Notes under the pieces: generated by a model
What the model was told of the DNA's origin: nothing
What the model saw: only the letters and a program-made list of their open reading frames with translations
Databases searched by the model: none
Program-made: the position numbers and the translations under genes
Part shown: positions 7,795-15,084 of the stretch, one piece after another
How positions within the stretch are numbered: the first letter of the stretch is position 1
Layout of the letters: each line of letters begins with the position of its first letter
DNA from: an uncultured Fretibacterium sp.
Lineage (GTDB): Bacteria > Synergistota > Synergistia > Synergistales > Aminobacteriaceae
Direction of reading: 5' to 3'
DNA: 29,576 nucleotides
NCBI GenBank assembly: GCA_937892105.1
Contig: CALAUZ010000391.1
Location: forward strand, 1 to 29,576

Positions 7795-8085
7795 TCATCT
7801 GATTGTACCGTTCATTTTCGCTTTGAGAAGTTCCTGCAAATATGCCTGCGGATTATGCTCGTAAAGTTCTGCTACATTCATCATTTTTGTAGCAGTTTCG
7901 CGAACGGTTTTATATTTCGGCGAATCCTTGATTTGTTTCCGCATGTAATCCATTTCCACGTTAGCGATAATTCCTTTTGAGGTTAGGAGCTGGATTAATG
8001 ACTGCACTTCAACTGCTGTATCAAGTATCAGCATATTTTTTGTTGCCTCTTCTTTCAGCGTTTGCGGTTCATAAACACTTGCCAT
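7795..8085 (-). CDS. Hypothetical helical protein
   Basis: This 96-residue protein is predicted all-helical, with no cysteines, no signal and no membrane segment. Nothing in it identifies a family. AGGAG lies eight to nine bases before the ATG. It starts a run of genes (7795 down to 5901) that ends at a terminator. An AT-rich perfect hairpin (8113-8139) separates it from the HTH gene upstream. Confidence 0.6.
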   Translation of the reverse strand: MASVYEPQTLKEEATKNMLILDTAVEVQSLIQLLTSKGIIANVEMDYMRKQIKDSPKYKTVRETATKMMNVAELYEHNPQAYLQELLKAKMNGTIR

Positions 8086-8112
8086 TTTTTTATCTCCTTT
8101 CAGTTTTCTAAG

Positions 8113-8139
8113 CTAATAAATCTCTTTGAGATTTATTAG
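8113..8139 (-). promoter_or_regulatory. Perfect 12-bp AT-rich inverted repeat
   Basis: CTAATAAATCTC and its complement flank a 3-base loop, between the end of the HTH gene (8145) and the next start (8085). There is no U-run after it on the minus strand, so it is a poor terminator. An mRNA processing or stability hairpin, or a protein-binding palindrome, is possible. Confidence 0.5.
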
Positions 8140-8144
8140 TTTCT

Positions 8145-8564
8145 TTACCTCGCCAAAAGTTTTCGCCGGAATTTTTCTGCTTTTCGTTCTGCATCAATTA
8201 CATCAAGCACAAGCGACAAGCATTCCAGAGACGAATGACCGCAGAGATTCGCCGCTCTTCTCACTGTTTCTTTGCCTCGCCCCGTCAATCTTCCTACCTC
8301 TTGGTATGTAAGCCCGTAATCTGCTAGATTTCTCTTAATTGTCTCGCTTTTGATTTCGCCGTGATAATACCTGTAGTTCAGGCTTGACGATAAATCACAG
8401 CCAAAAATAACTGCCAGTTTCATCAGAATGTCCAGAGTCGGCAAAGCACATCCGCGTTCGTACCGTAATATAGATCTTTTGTCGCGCCCTATTTTGATGC
8501 TTAAATCTTTCTGCGTCATTTTCAGCTTCTGGCGTTCAGCTTTCAGCGACCGCAGAAATTTCAT
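8145..8564 (-). CDS. XRE-family HTH regulator
   Basis: This 139-residue protein has an N-terminal Cro/CI-type HTH, with MTQKDLSIKIGRDKRSILRYERG as key helices (about residues 13-35). A second HTH-like segment (LTYQEVGRLTGRGKETVRRA, about 86-105) follows. It probably binds DNA and regulates the replication or downstream genes. The ATG at 8564 with upstream AGGA is chosen; ATG 8585 and TTG 8597 are possible. It lies immediately after the DnaB-like gene in the replication operon. Confidence 0.75.
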   Translation of the reverse strand: MKFLRSLKAERQKLKMTQKDLSIKIGRDKRSILRYERGCALPTLDILMKLAVIFGCDLSSSLNYRYYHGEIKSETIKRNLADYGLTYQEVGRLTGRGKETVRRAANLCGHSSLECLSLVLDVIDAERKAEKFRRKLLAR

Positions 8565-8599
8565 GCTCACTTCATCCTGATACATATGCTTATGCAATT

Positions 8600-9955
8600 T
8601 TATTCACTGTCCTTCGCGTAATTCACAAACCTCGTATATTCTCGCTGGAATATCAGACTGCATACACCTGTCCGGCCGTTGCGATTCTTCGCTATACGCA
8701 ATTCAGCCTTACTGTCAAGGCTAGGATAAAGCCTCTCTTCATCATAATAGTCCTCGCGGTAAAGCAGAATCACAGTGTCTGCGTCCTGCTCTATCGCTCC
8801 TGAGTCCCTTAAGTCTGACAGCTGGGGTTTTTTCTCTACCCTGCGTTCCACTTCCCTTGATAACTGCGACAGAGCGATCACAGGGCATTCAAGTTCTACA
8901 GCTACTGCTTTCAGCATTCGGGAAATATCCGCTGTCTCCTGCTGTCGGTTGTCATTGCGTTTTCGATCGGCGTGCATCAACTGCAGGTAGTCCACTACGA
9001 TCAATTCAAGTTCGGGGTGGCGTGTCTTGAATCTACGACACTTTGTCCTGAAATCTATCGCGCTTAACTCAGAGCTGTCCAGTATGTATATGTTTCGCTC
9101 GCTCATGTATTCCGCTGTTTCCTTAAGCTTGGCCATCTCATCTACGGTCAAATTTCCCGCAGTCATGTCAGAAAGTTTTACGCCAGATTTCGCCGAGAAC
9201 ATTCTGCGCATTAACTGCCCTGATGACATTTCTAAGCTGAACATTAAGACACATGGATTTTTTCCCTGTTCACCTCCGAATTGAGCCATATTTAACGCAA
9301 GTGCCGTTTTCCCCATTGACGGTCGTGCCGCTATTATGTTCAGGCTTCCGGGCTGAAAGCCGCCCATGATATTGTCAAGGCTACTGAAACCTGATGAATA
9401 GCCTGAGAGTTCTCGGCCTCCTGTTTCGCAAACAGTCTCTATCTCACTCATCACTGAACCTGATAGCTCACGCGCTGAGACAGGCAATGTTTTATCAAGA
9501 TTCTGTGAGGCCGCTAAAATTATTTTCTCTGCCTCTCCGACTATTCCTGCGCTGTCCAAGTCAAGTCTTATGGCTGTTTTAGCGATTTGCCTTCCGCCCT
9601 CAATCATTCTTCGCCGCAACGCGCTCTCTTTCACGATTTCAGCGTGATACTCAACGTTCGAGATTGTCGTTACGTTTCCGGCTAACTGCGCCAAAAAAGG
9701 CTGACCGCCCATCTCGCTGAATATTCCTCTCGCTTCCAGCTCCGCTTGAACACTTACGAAATCCGCCGGCTTTCCGGCGGAATACATCGCCGACAAAACC
9801 TCAAAAAATTTCCTGTCGTAGACATCATAAAAATCTTCCGCCCGTAAAATTTCAATCGTACTCTCAAGGGCTGTTTTCGACACTAGGCACGCTCCTAATA
9901 TGGCTCGTTCTGCTTCGGGATTGCTCGGCATCGGGAAATCAAATTCTATCCTCAT
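8600..9955 (-). CDS. dnaB: Replicative DNA helicase, DnaB-like
   Basis: This 451-residue hexameric 5'-3' helicase unwinds the phage replication fork. An N-terminal helical domain (NPEAERAILGACL) is followed by a linker and a RecA-type domain with Walker A RPSMGKT (about 210-216). Further motifs are FSLEMS, VVDYLQLM (Walker B), ALSQLSREVERR and DLRDSGAIEQDAD. All typical DnaB motifs are intact and the length is normal. The ATG at 9955 overlaps the loader's stop as ATGA and has GGGAGG nine bases upstream. It works with the loader directly before it. Confidence 0.97.
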   Translation of the reverse strand: MRIEFDFPMPSNPEAERAILGACLVSKTALESTIEILRAEDFYDVYDRKFFEVLSAMYSAGKPADFVSVQAELEARGIFSEMGGQPFLAQLAGNVTTISNVEYHAEIVKESALRRRMIEGGRQIAKTAIRLDLDSAGIVGEAEKIILAASQNLDKTLPVSARELSGSVMSEIETVCETGGRELSGYSSGFSSLDNIMGGFQPGSLNIIAARPSMGKTALALNMAQFGGEQGKNPCVLMFSLEMSSGQLMRRMFSAKSGVKLSDMTAGNLTVDEMAKLKETAEYMSERNIYILDSSELSAIDFRTKCRRFKTRHPELELIVVDYLQLMHADRKRNDNRQQETADISRMLKAVAVELECPVIALSQLSREVERRVEKKPQLSDLRDSGAIEQDADTVILLYREDYYDEERLYPSLDSKAELRIAKNRNGRTGVCSLIFQREYTRFVNYAKDSE

Positions 9956-10938
9956 CTCGTTTTTACCTCCCGTTTCAGTCGGTAGTCCTCTGAATTGCTT
10001 ATCGTTACCCATGAGCCCCGCTCAAGAATCCTCGATACCATCGGCGTTATGTACTGCCTGTATTCCTCGTCTTCCCGGCTCTCAAGCTCCTCAATGTTCT
10101 TAGCGTTGGTAGTGATTATCGTTTGCAAGTCATTTCTGTAACGACAGTCAATTATCCTGTACAGGTAATCCGCTACGGCTCTGGTCAAACGCTCCTTGCC
10201 GAAATCGTCCAGCACTAAGCAGGGAACTTCCTCGAACGTTCCCATCAAAGAGCTGTACGTGTCCCAGTCTCTCACGTTGGCCTCTCGGAGCTGATCAAGC
10301 ATTTTGTTCGTGAGACGAAATACCGCCTGCCGTCCGTGTCTCATCGCGTATATCGCTATCGCTGACGCTAGATGTGTTTTACCAGTTCCGGGACGGCCCC
10401 CGAGTATCAGGCTTGTGCCTTCGTTCGCAGCCATCATCGCCTCAGACTTTGCCACAGTAGCCTCGACTGAGCAACGCTCGTAACTGTCAAACGTCTGCCT
10501 TAACTGTGAGCGGCTTAGCCCACTGTGCATGAACATTTGTCCGAACTCGCCGCTTAACGGGTCGTAACGGCATGTGATTCCACAAGTCCAGCCTACGCTC
10601 AAGTAATTCACGCCTCTTGAGTTTTTCTCAATGCTGACTACTGGCTTCCCGTTACGGTCGAGAAGCTGGCATTTGCCCTTACAAGCGGCGCATAAACGCT
10701 CAATCTTTGCGGCCTCATGCACTGACGCAACATCGGTGATGCGTTTGCTGACCTCGCCTGTGTAGCTGGTGTAAAACACCTTTTCCTCAACGCTGGGAAA
10801 TTTCGCTCGTAAATACGCTAGGGCTTCCTTGTCCTCACGGGTTCTCAGGGCTTGGATTTGCTTTTTCCAGTCCGAAGCGTTGTCAGCCTCAAGCAGTCCT
10901 GATGACTTCATGATTTCTGAGAGTCTAACCTCGCTCAT
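9952..10938 (-). CDS. Helicase loader, DnaC/IstB-like AAA+ ATPase
   Basis: This 328-residue protein loads the DnaB-type helicase on the origin. The C-terminal AAA+ domain has Walker A GGRPGTGKTH (about 180-189), Walker B CLVLDDFGKE and sensor TTNAKN. The N-terminal half carries a cysteine cluster (LCAACKGKC, then CGITC), probably a zinc site used in partner binding. The ATG at 10938 overlaps the initiator's stop as TGATG, with GGGAGG upstream; a GTG two codons earlier is possible. It belongs to the operon initiator-loader-helicase, as in lambda O-P-like modules. Confidence 0.93.
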   Translation of the reverse strand: MSEVRLSEIMKSSGLLEADNASDWKKQIQALRTREDKEALAYLRAKFPSVEEKVFYTSYTGEVSKRITDVASVHEAAKIERLCAACKGKCQLLDRNGKPVVSIEKNSRGVNYLSVGWTCGITCRYDPLSGEFGQMFMHSGLSRSQLRQTFDSYERCSVEATVAKSEAMMAANEGTSLILGGRPGTGKTHLASAIAIYAMRHGRQAVFRLTNKMLDQLREANVRDWDTYSSLMGTFEEVPCLVLDDFGKERLTRAVADYLYRIIDCRYRNDLQTIITTNAKNIEELESREDEEYRQYITPMVSRILERGSWVTISNSEDYRLKREVKTR

Positions 10939-11888
10939 CAGCACCCTGCCTCCCTCATCATCGCCTCAAGTCGCAACACTTCTTCCTCCGTGAAGGTTCT
11001 TTGCGTTTTTGCTATGTCTGCGCTGGTCAGACTCATTGGATCAGGCTTGTACTTCGCTTTCGGCTTTGACCGAGACCGCTTGCCCCAAGTTTTCTGGTAG
11101 CGCAGTGCCGATGCTATGTAGCAAAGTGTCAGCGTTTTGAGACTATCTCCTTTCCGCCGGAAACGTTCGCAGACCTTGTCAATTTCTTTCTGGACTCGAG
11201 CCGGGTAGTGTCTTACAGAAAGTTCCTGTAAGGCCGAAATATCGTCCTCTGAGAGTGTTGTTTTCCCTGTACAGGACAAGAAATAACGTGCTGTAGGGCG
11301 CATGATGTCTGGGGCATCTTCTGGTGTGCATGAATCCTCTGGCTTGATTGGGGAGGGTTGAAGATTCTCCCCTGCGTTTTCTGCGTTTTTAGGCTTAGAT
11401 TCTGGGAGTGGTAATTTTGGGGGTAATGCTTCTGAGTTTTGGGGTACGTTAAGTATTTTTGCTGAGTTGGGGAGGTTGGCTTCCCCCGTAAGGGAATCTT
11501 TTATATCTAGTTCATTGATTCTTGTTCTGTGGCTCACTGGTGAACCCCCCGGCAGCTCACTGATGAACCCCTCATAGCATGGGGCGTTATATCCTACTAT
11601 GAGGGTGTATGATGTGGTTTGCTGTTTATTCGCGAAACGAGCCTCACGAACGATGACACCTCGAGTTTCTAGCTCTTTGTAAGCACGCTTTAACGTGGAA
11701 GGAGAAATGCCTGCAACTTCGGCAACTTTATCATTACTTGGCCAACAGCCACGTGTCTCTCTGTCAGCAAACGTGCATAGTACCGTAAAAACATATTTTG
11801 CCATTGGAGATAAAGAAAGATCTCTCACAACGACAATGTCTGTTTTAGAAAACCAATAATTCTGACTGTCTTCGCGTGTATTTTTCAT
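10938..11888 (-). CDS. Replication initiator-like winged-helix protein
   Basis: This 316-residue protein has an N-terminal HTH_36-type winged helix (about 10-105: SPMAKYVFTVLC, PSNDKVAEVAGISPSTLKRA, LETRGVIVRE). A long proline- and asparagine-rich linker follows, then a conserved C-terminal helical region that probably contacts the loader. This is the arrangement of phage O-type initiators. The linker DNA contains a 17-bp direct repeat (11532-11571) that could be part of the origin. AGGAG lies eight bases before the ATG at 11888. The N-domain is closely related to the upstream 102-residue protein. Confidence 0.85.
   Translation of the reverse strand: MKNTREDSQNYWFSKTDIVVVRDLSLSPMAKYVFTVLCTFADRETRGCWPSNDKVAEVAGISPSTLKRAYKELETRGVIVREARFANKQQTTSYTLIVGYNAPCYEGFISELPGGSPVSHRTRINELDIKDSLTGEANLPNSAKILNVPQNSEALPPKLPLPESKPKNAENAGENLQPSPIKPEDSCTPEDAPDIMRPTARYFLSCTGKTTLSEDDISALQELSVRHYPARVQKEIDKVCERFRRKGDSLKTLTLCYIASALRYQKTWGKRSRSKPKAKYKPDPMSLTSADIAKTQRTFTEEEVLRLEAMMREAGC
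11532..11571. repeat. Two 17-bp direct repeats, candidate iterons
   Basis: GCTCACTGGTGAACCCC (11532-11548) and GCTCACTGATGAACCCC (11555-11571) differ at one base. Their starts are 23 bp apart, about two helical turns. They lie inside the initiator gene at the junction of the winged-helix domain and the linker, close to where lambdoid phages keep their O-binding iterons. Only two copies were seen. Confidence 0.55.
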
Positions 11889-11899
11889 TGTGCCATCTC

Positions 11900-12208
11900 C
11901 TAGCTGTAGCAAGGCGCATTGTGTCCAATGAGGTGGATAGTATTTTCCTCACGGACAATAAGCCCTCTGTCTTCTAATTCTTTGTAGAGCCAAAGTACTT
12001 TATTGACGGAATTGCATGTAATCTCAGCCACCTCTTCGTTAGTTGGCGAGCATGAGCGGTAGCCGAAGCCTGCGAGCATACACAGCACAAAAAAGACGTT
12101 TTTTGCGTTAGTGGATAAATACTTGTCTGTAAGCACAATGCTGTCGATACAAGTGAACCAGTTATCCTTGCTGTACCGCAGTCCTGTAACTTTCTGACTT
12201 CTCATCAT
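11900..12208 (-). CDS. Winged-helix protein, truncated paralogue of the initiator
   Basis: This 102-residue protein is almost entirely an HTH_36-type winged helix (NAKNVFFVLCML, PTNEEVAEITCNSVNKV, LEDRGLIVREEN). It ends in GHNAPCYS, where the initiator has GYNAPCYE. It is therefore a tandem relative of the initiator N-domain without linker or C-domain. It may compete for origin binding or regulate replication. The start is ATG 12208 (ATGA overlap with the upstream stop) or ATG 12205, which has better spacing to GGAGG. It ends 11 bases before the initiator ATG. Confidence 0.8.
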   Translation of the reverse strand: MMRSQKVTGLRYSKDNWFTCIDSIVLTDKYLSTNAKNVFFVLCMLAGFGYRSCSPTNEEVAEITCNSVNKVLWLYKELEDRGLIVREENTIHLIGHNAPCYS

Positions 12209-12408
12209 CGCGCCTCCTCTGTATTTTTTGGAGTTCTCCTGTTCCATGCTTCGGAGGCTTCGTCTCTAGTAATGCAAGCAGGTGTCTGAATTGTGCATTC
12301 TTCGCAGATTACGTACCAGCATTCAAACTCTTTGTCGCTCTCGGAGGTCATTTTGAATATTTCAGCTTCGCCGCCGCAGAACGGGCAGGGTTTCAGTTCT
12401 TTAGTCAT
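12205..12408 (-). CDS. Lar-like restriction-alleviation zinc-ribbon protein
   Basis: This 67-residue protein has LKPCPFCGGEAE, a second knuckle VICEECTIQT and the closing EASEAWNRRT. That combination defines the Lar-type small phage zinc ribbons. In the Rac prophage, Lar lowers type I restriction, and a similar protective role is inferred here. ATGA overlaps link it to both neighbours. It is one of several paralogues at 12205-13563. Confidence 0.85.
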   Translation of the reverse strand: MTKELKPCPFCGGEAEIFKMTSESDKEFECWYVICEECTIQTPACITRDEASEAWNRRTPKNTEEAR

Positions 12409-12752
12409 GAGTTATCCTCCTCCCAGTCAATGCGAGCTAAAAGCTCCCGTATCCTCTCAGCATAAGTAACTAATTCACTAGGGAATGGCCTATACACTTT
12501 TTCGCATTCAAAGATGTATTCCGCAGTGGCTTTCATCAGCTCATACATTTCCGGCGCATAGTCTGCGAGATGTTCTTCTCTCATTGTGAGATTCCACGAC
12601 TCTATCGCCGCATCTATGCTTGTTCTCATGCGGCCTCGATTTTTGTAATGCTCACAATAAACAACGTAAACTGTTTCAGAGTCAATTTCTCTTTTTCGTA
12701 TATTTAGATAATCCCTGCCGCAAAGCGGACAGGGCTTCAGTTTTTCAGTCAT
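12405..12752 (-). CDS. Fusion: Lar-like zinc ribbon plus APEMYE module
   Basis: Residues 1-55 of this 115-residue protein have the Lar layout: KLKPCPLCGRDY, a second site reduced to YCEHYKN, and AIESWNLT. Residues 60-115 (DYAPEMYELMKATAEYIFE and a C-terminal helix) match the family of the proteins at 2227-2535 and 15085-15414. The second zinc knuckle has only one cysteine plus a histidine, so metal binding may be altered. ATGA overlaps on both sides show translational coupling. Two otherwise separate small phage modules are joined here. Confidence 0.75.
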   Translation of the reverse strand: MTEKLKPCPLCGRDYLNIRKREIDSETVYVVYCEHYKNRGRMRTSIDAAIESWNLTMREEHLADYAPEMYELMKATAEYIFECEKVYRPFPSELVTYAERIRELLARIDWEEDNS

Positions 12753-13000
12753 TCTTGACCTCCTGATCTATACAGCTCTGAGCACAGAAAAGGCAAATCG
12801 CTGTTAGGGACTATTACCATATGGTGAATAGGCTCTGGCTCTGGGTCGGGATAGTATTCACCAACGGTGGTAAAGGTGATAGTATCCGCGTCCTTATCGG
12901 ATAAAAACTCTCTGAGCGGTTTTCCCTCTATGGAAATACCGTCTAATGGGAATGTAAAATCTTTGCGTTCTTCTTCTTTGAGAGTGCGAAATTTTATCAT
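12749..13000 (-). CDS. Hypothetical protein
   Basis: This 83-residue acidic protein is not recognised. It starts MIKFRTLKEEERKDF and has a central run of beta-strand-like residues (ADTITFTTVGEYY) followed by DPEPEPIHHMV. The ATG at 13000 is chosen because GGAGG is six bases upstream; an earlier in-frame start lacks this. Its stop overlaps the next gene as ATGA. It lies within the zinc-ribbon cluster. Confidence 0.65.
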   Translation of the reverse strand: MIKFRTLKEEERKDFTFPLDGISIEGKPLREFLSDKDADTITFTTVGEYYPDPEPEPIHHMVIVPNSDLPFLCSELYRSGGQE

Positions 13001-13029
13001 TTTATTCCTCCTAGTCAAATACTTTTGTC

Positions 13030-13197
13030 TTAAGACTGGTCGTCCTTATTATTACTATCATCGGGACAGTCCCACCTCCACGCCGCTGGCGAATTGGCAA
13101 TTTCGTAGCGAGAGTAGGGAAACTGGTAGCCAACGCTGCCATTAGTAGTACCAGCCTTGACACTACAGAGGAGGTAGGGATTCAGTGTTTCAGTCAT
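13030..13197 (-). CDS. Short ORF, probable decayed Lar-like copy
   Basis: These 55 codons begin MTETLNPYLLCS, where the neighbouring genes begin MTETLKPCPFCG. The rest (WRWDCPDDSNNKDD) keeps no second knuckle. The start overlaps the upstream stop as ATGA, as in the intact copies. It therefore looks like a Lar-type gene whose zinc site has been lost, or one that has been replaced downstream of the conserved start. Translation is plausible but function is doubtful. Confidence 0.55.
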   Translation of the reverse strand: MTETLNPYLLCSVKAGTTNGSVGYQFPYSRYEIANSPAAWRWDCPDDSNNKDDQS

Positions 13198-13370
13198 GGC
13201 AGTTCACTCCTGTTCCATGCCTCACGAGCTTCTTCGGGTGTGTCGTAACATTTAGACATGCTGCCACAACTCTCGCAATAAATTTGATACCCGTCAAAGT
13301 TTTCATCGTCGTACCAAATTCCAATATCATCGTCGCCACAAAACGGGCAGGGTTTCAGTGTCTCAGTCAT
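13194..13370 (-). CDS. Lar-like restriction-alleviation zinc-ribbon protein
   Basis: This 58-residue protein runs from the ATG at 13370, with AGGAGG eight bases upstream. It has LKPCPFCGDDD, YCESCGSMSKC and EEAREAWNRSE, the full Lar-type layout. It overlaps the upstream Lar-like gene by 8 bp and the downstream short ORF by 4 bp. It probably shares an anti-restriction role with its paralogues; sequence divergence between copies may mean different targets. Confidence 0.85.
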   Translation of the reverse strand: MTETLKPCPFCGDDDIGIWYDDENFDGYQIYCESCGSMSKCYDTPEEAREAWNRSELP

Positions 13371-13563
13371 TGCTAGTCCTCCTGTTCCACCAGTCTCTAG
13401 CTTTTGCGGGGAACGAATTGCAAACATCGTTATCAAAGCTGACTACAGCACCACAATCTTTATTTTTGCACTTGAGAAACAAAAAGGGCTTATTCGTAAT
13501 GCCGTGTGTACACGATATGGATTTGCCGCCGCAGAAAGGGCAGGGCTTTAGTTTTTCAGTCAT
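13363..13563 (-). CDS. Lar-like restriction-alleviation zinc-ribbon protein
   Basis: This 66-residue protein has LKPCPFCGGKS, a second knuckle LKCKNKDCGAVV and the tail KARDWWNRRT. It is the first of three successive Lar-type genes in this cluster and overlaps its neighbours by 8 bp each. The family reference is Lar of the Rac prophage, which modulates type I restriction; activity here is inferred only from family membership. Confidence 0.85.
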   Translation of the reverse strand: MTEKLKPCPFCGGKSISCTHGITNKPFLFLKCKNKDCGAVVSFDNDVCNSFPAKARDWWNRRTSND

Positions 13564-13891
13564 GGTCAGCCTCCCTCCTGAAGGTTTTTAACTCTATCAG
13601 CCAGCCAGCTAACTGACTGTGCATTACAGCGCAATGACCACAGGATTTTTTAGCAACATCAAGGGCGTGCTGTATCGCCTCATCAAGCGTCATTTTTGCT
13701 CCATCTCTATAAGCCATATAAGCCTCCTTAGATAGCTTGAACGCTTTAAAAAGATGGTCAGATATGAGCTGGCAACGTTTTTGCTCTTGAGTGTTCATGC
13801 TCAAGATCTGAACAGAGTTAAGAGCAAAAGATATATGGTCTGCTATAGTGTACCAAGAGTCGAAAGAGTTGATAATTTGCCTATCGGTCAT
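13556..13891 (-). CDS. Small early phage protein with C-x2-C-x2-H-x2-QLA-x-WL motif
   Basis: This 111-residue helical protein's C-terminal part has LDEAIQHALDVAKKSCGHC followed by AVMHSQLAGWLIELK. I recognise the Cys-x2-Cys-x3-His-x-QLA-x-WL-x-ELK pattern as a recurrent motif of small phage early proteins of unknown function. The ATG at 13891 has GGAGAGG nine bases upstream; a GTG three codons earlier is possible. It overlaps both neighbours. Confidence 0.7.
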   Translation of the reverse strand: MTDRQIINSFDSWYTIADHISFALNSVQILSMNTQEQKRCQLISDHLFKAFKLSKEAYMAYRDGAKMTLDEAIQHALDVAKKSCGHCAVMHSQLAGWLIELKTFRREADHD

Positions 13892-14129
13892 AATATTCAC
13901 CCTCTCCGTCAGTTTGAGCTAACAGAACCTCCGCAAGCCCTTTAGATTTAGCCCAAGCGTCTAAAGCGGCCTGAACCTCGTCAGCACTGTCTGAAATGGG
14001 AAGCCACTTCAACCGTTTGTGTCCACCTGTAGTCTGATGCCCGACCATGTACATACTGGGATTAAGAGTGTTGCAAACCCCGATGATTTTGTCCTTGTAG
14101 CGATAAGTTTTACCGAAAAATCCCTGCAA
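13881..14129 (-). CDS. Hypothetical protein
   Basis: This 82-residue protein is not recognised. It begins with a TTG codon nine bases after AAGGAGG, which makes the start credible. The first half is basic and aromatic (FFGKTYRYKDK) and contains GHQTTGGHKRLKW; the second half is an acidic helix (DEVQAALDAWAKSKG). It overlaps the genes on both sides by about 10-20 bp, fitting the coupled early operon. Confidence 0.6.
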   Translation of the reverse strand: MQGFFGKTYRYKDKIIGVCNTLNPSMYMVGHQTTGGHKRLKWLPISDSADEVQAALDAWAKSKGLAEVLLAQTDGEGEYYDR

Positions 14130-14343
14130 TATCTTCAGCCTCCTTCAAAAATTTTTTTGCAGTGATACAGCAGTCGTAGAGTTTTTTATGAATTGCCCTG
14201 AGAGTCCTGATTTCATCCGGCGAAGCCCCATCATAAAAAGTAATGATGCTCTCGAACTCTGCGAATTTGCTGACAATGGCGTACCAGCGTTCTATAGATT
14301 TCCGCCTTGAATTAAACCGGCGGTTAAATTTCTGAACATTCAT
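14110..14343 (-). CDS. Hypothetical helical protein
   Basis: This 77-residue, strongly basic, helical protein is unrecognised. The ATG at 14343 lies within the last codons of the methyltransferase gene, and upstream in-frame codons are probably not translated. No strong SD is visible, so expression may depend on coupling to the methyltransferase. Confidence 0.55.
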   Translation of the reverse strand: MNVQKFNRRFNSRRKSIERWYAIVSKFAEFESIITFYDGASPDEIRTLRAIHKKLYDCCITAKKFLKEAEDIAGIFR

Positions 14344-15082
14344 CAGCGTCAATAATTGCCTTAAAAATCGGGTAGACCTGCTGAGGCACAACCGCATTTC
14401 CTAATGCTCTAAGTCTGTCCACCCGATGGGAAAGCCCATAAGCCACTCTATCCACTCCGGGTTCAGACTCCCACCAGCCACCGCCCCAAAAGGAGTCGGC
14501 ATTAGGCAGGCAACCTGATCGCTCAAGCCGAGAAACTGCCCTTTCTGATAGCGTTGCTGTGATTTCTCTACGTTCATTCGAGATTTTGAATCGTGAGCTA
14601 TTGGAGTGCGCCACAAAGAATACTCTTTCCCTTCTGTGTTTTGCGCCGACAGCCGCAGCTTCAAAATCCCATATCCCGACCGAGTAGCCCTGACGCTCCA
14701 GATCGGAGCAAACATCGTCAGCCGCGATACGCAAAATGCCAGATACGTTTTCAGCAACAATCCAACGAGGTTTAATCTCTGCGACCAGACGCGAAAACTC
14801 CGGCCACAGGTAACGGCTGTCGTCTTTCCCTCTTTGGACTCTAGCCACGCTAAAGGGCTGACATGGAAAGCCTCCGTAAACAACATCAACTGCTCCGACA
14901 TCTGAACCATTAAGCCTCCTAATATCATCAAATAAAGGAACGTCAGGCCAGTGTTTTCGCAGGACGTTCCTGCAGTACGGCTCAATTTCACACATGGCAG
15001 AGACCACTCCGCCGGCCCATTCAAAAGCTAAATCCAGACCACCGATCCCAGAGAATAAAGAGAGTCCCTGCCAAGTCCTCAT
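14324..15082 (-). CDS. DNA cytosine-5 methyltransferase
   Basis: This 252-residue enzyme transfers a methyl group from SAM to C5 of cytosine, probably shielding phage DNA from restriction. The motifs are SAM-binding LFSGIGGLDLA (9-19), catalytic GGFPCQPFS (70-78, Cys74), AENVSG (110-115), KHRRERVF (148-155) and the closing LRALGNAVVPQ. The target-recognition region between motifs VIII and IX is very short, typical of compact phage enzymes. No cognate endonuclease is nearby. GGAGG lies seven bases before the ATG, inside the end of the upstream gene. The C-terminal third overlaps another frame with family-like motifs (see findings). Confidence 0.95.
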   Translation of the reverse strand: MRTWQGLSLFSGIGGLDLAFEWAGGVVSAMCEIEPYCRNVLRKHWPDVPLFDDIRRLNGSDVGAVDVVYGGFPCQPFSVARVQRGKDDSRYLWPEFSRLVAEIKPRWIVAENVSGILRIAADDVCSDLERQGYSVGIWDFEAAAVGAKHRRERVFFVAHSNSSRFKISNERREITATLSERAVSRLERSGCLPNADSFWGGGWWESEPGVDRVAYGLSHRVDRLRALGNAVVPQQVYPIFKAIIDADECSEI

Positions 15083-15084
15083 AG

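Noticed and set aside
14401..15024. 207-codon ORF overlapping the cytosine methyltransferase as a full gene
   Set aside because: Its first two thirds do not look like a protein family and simply shadow the methyltransferase. Only the last about 70 codons are interesting, and these are reported as a finding rather than a gene.
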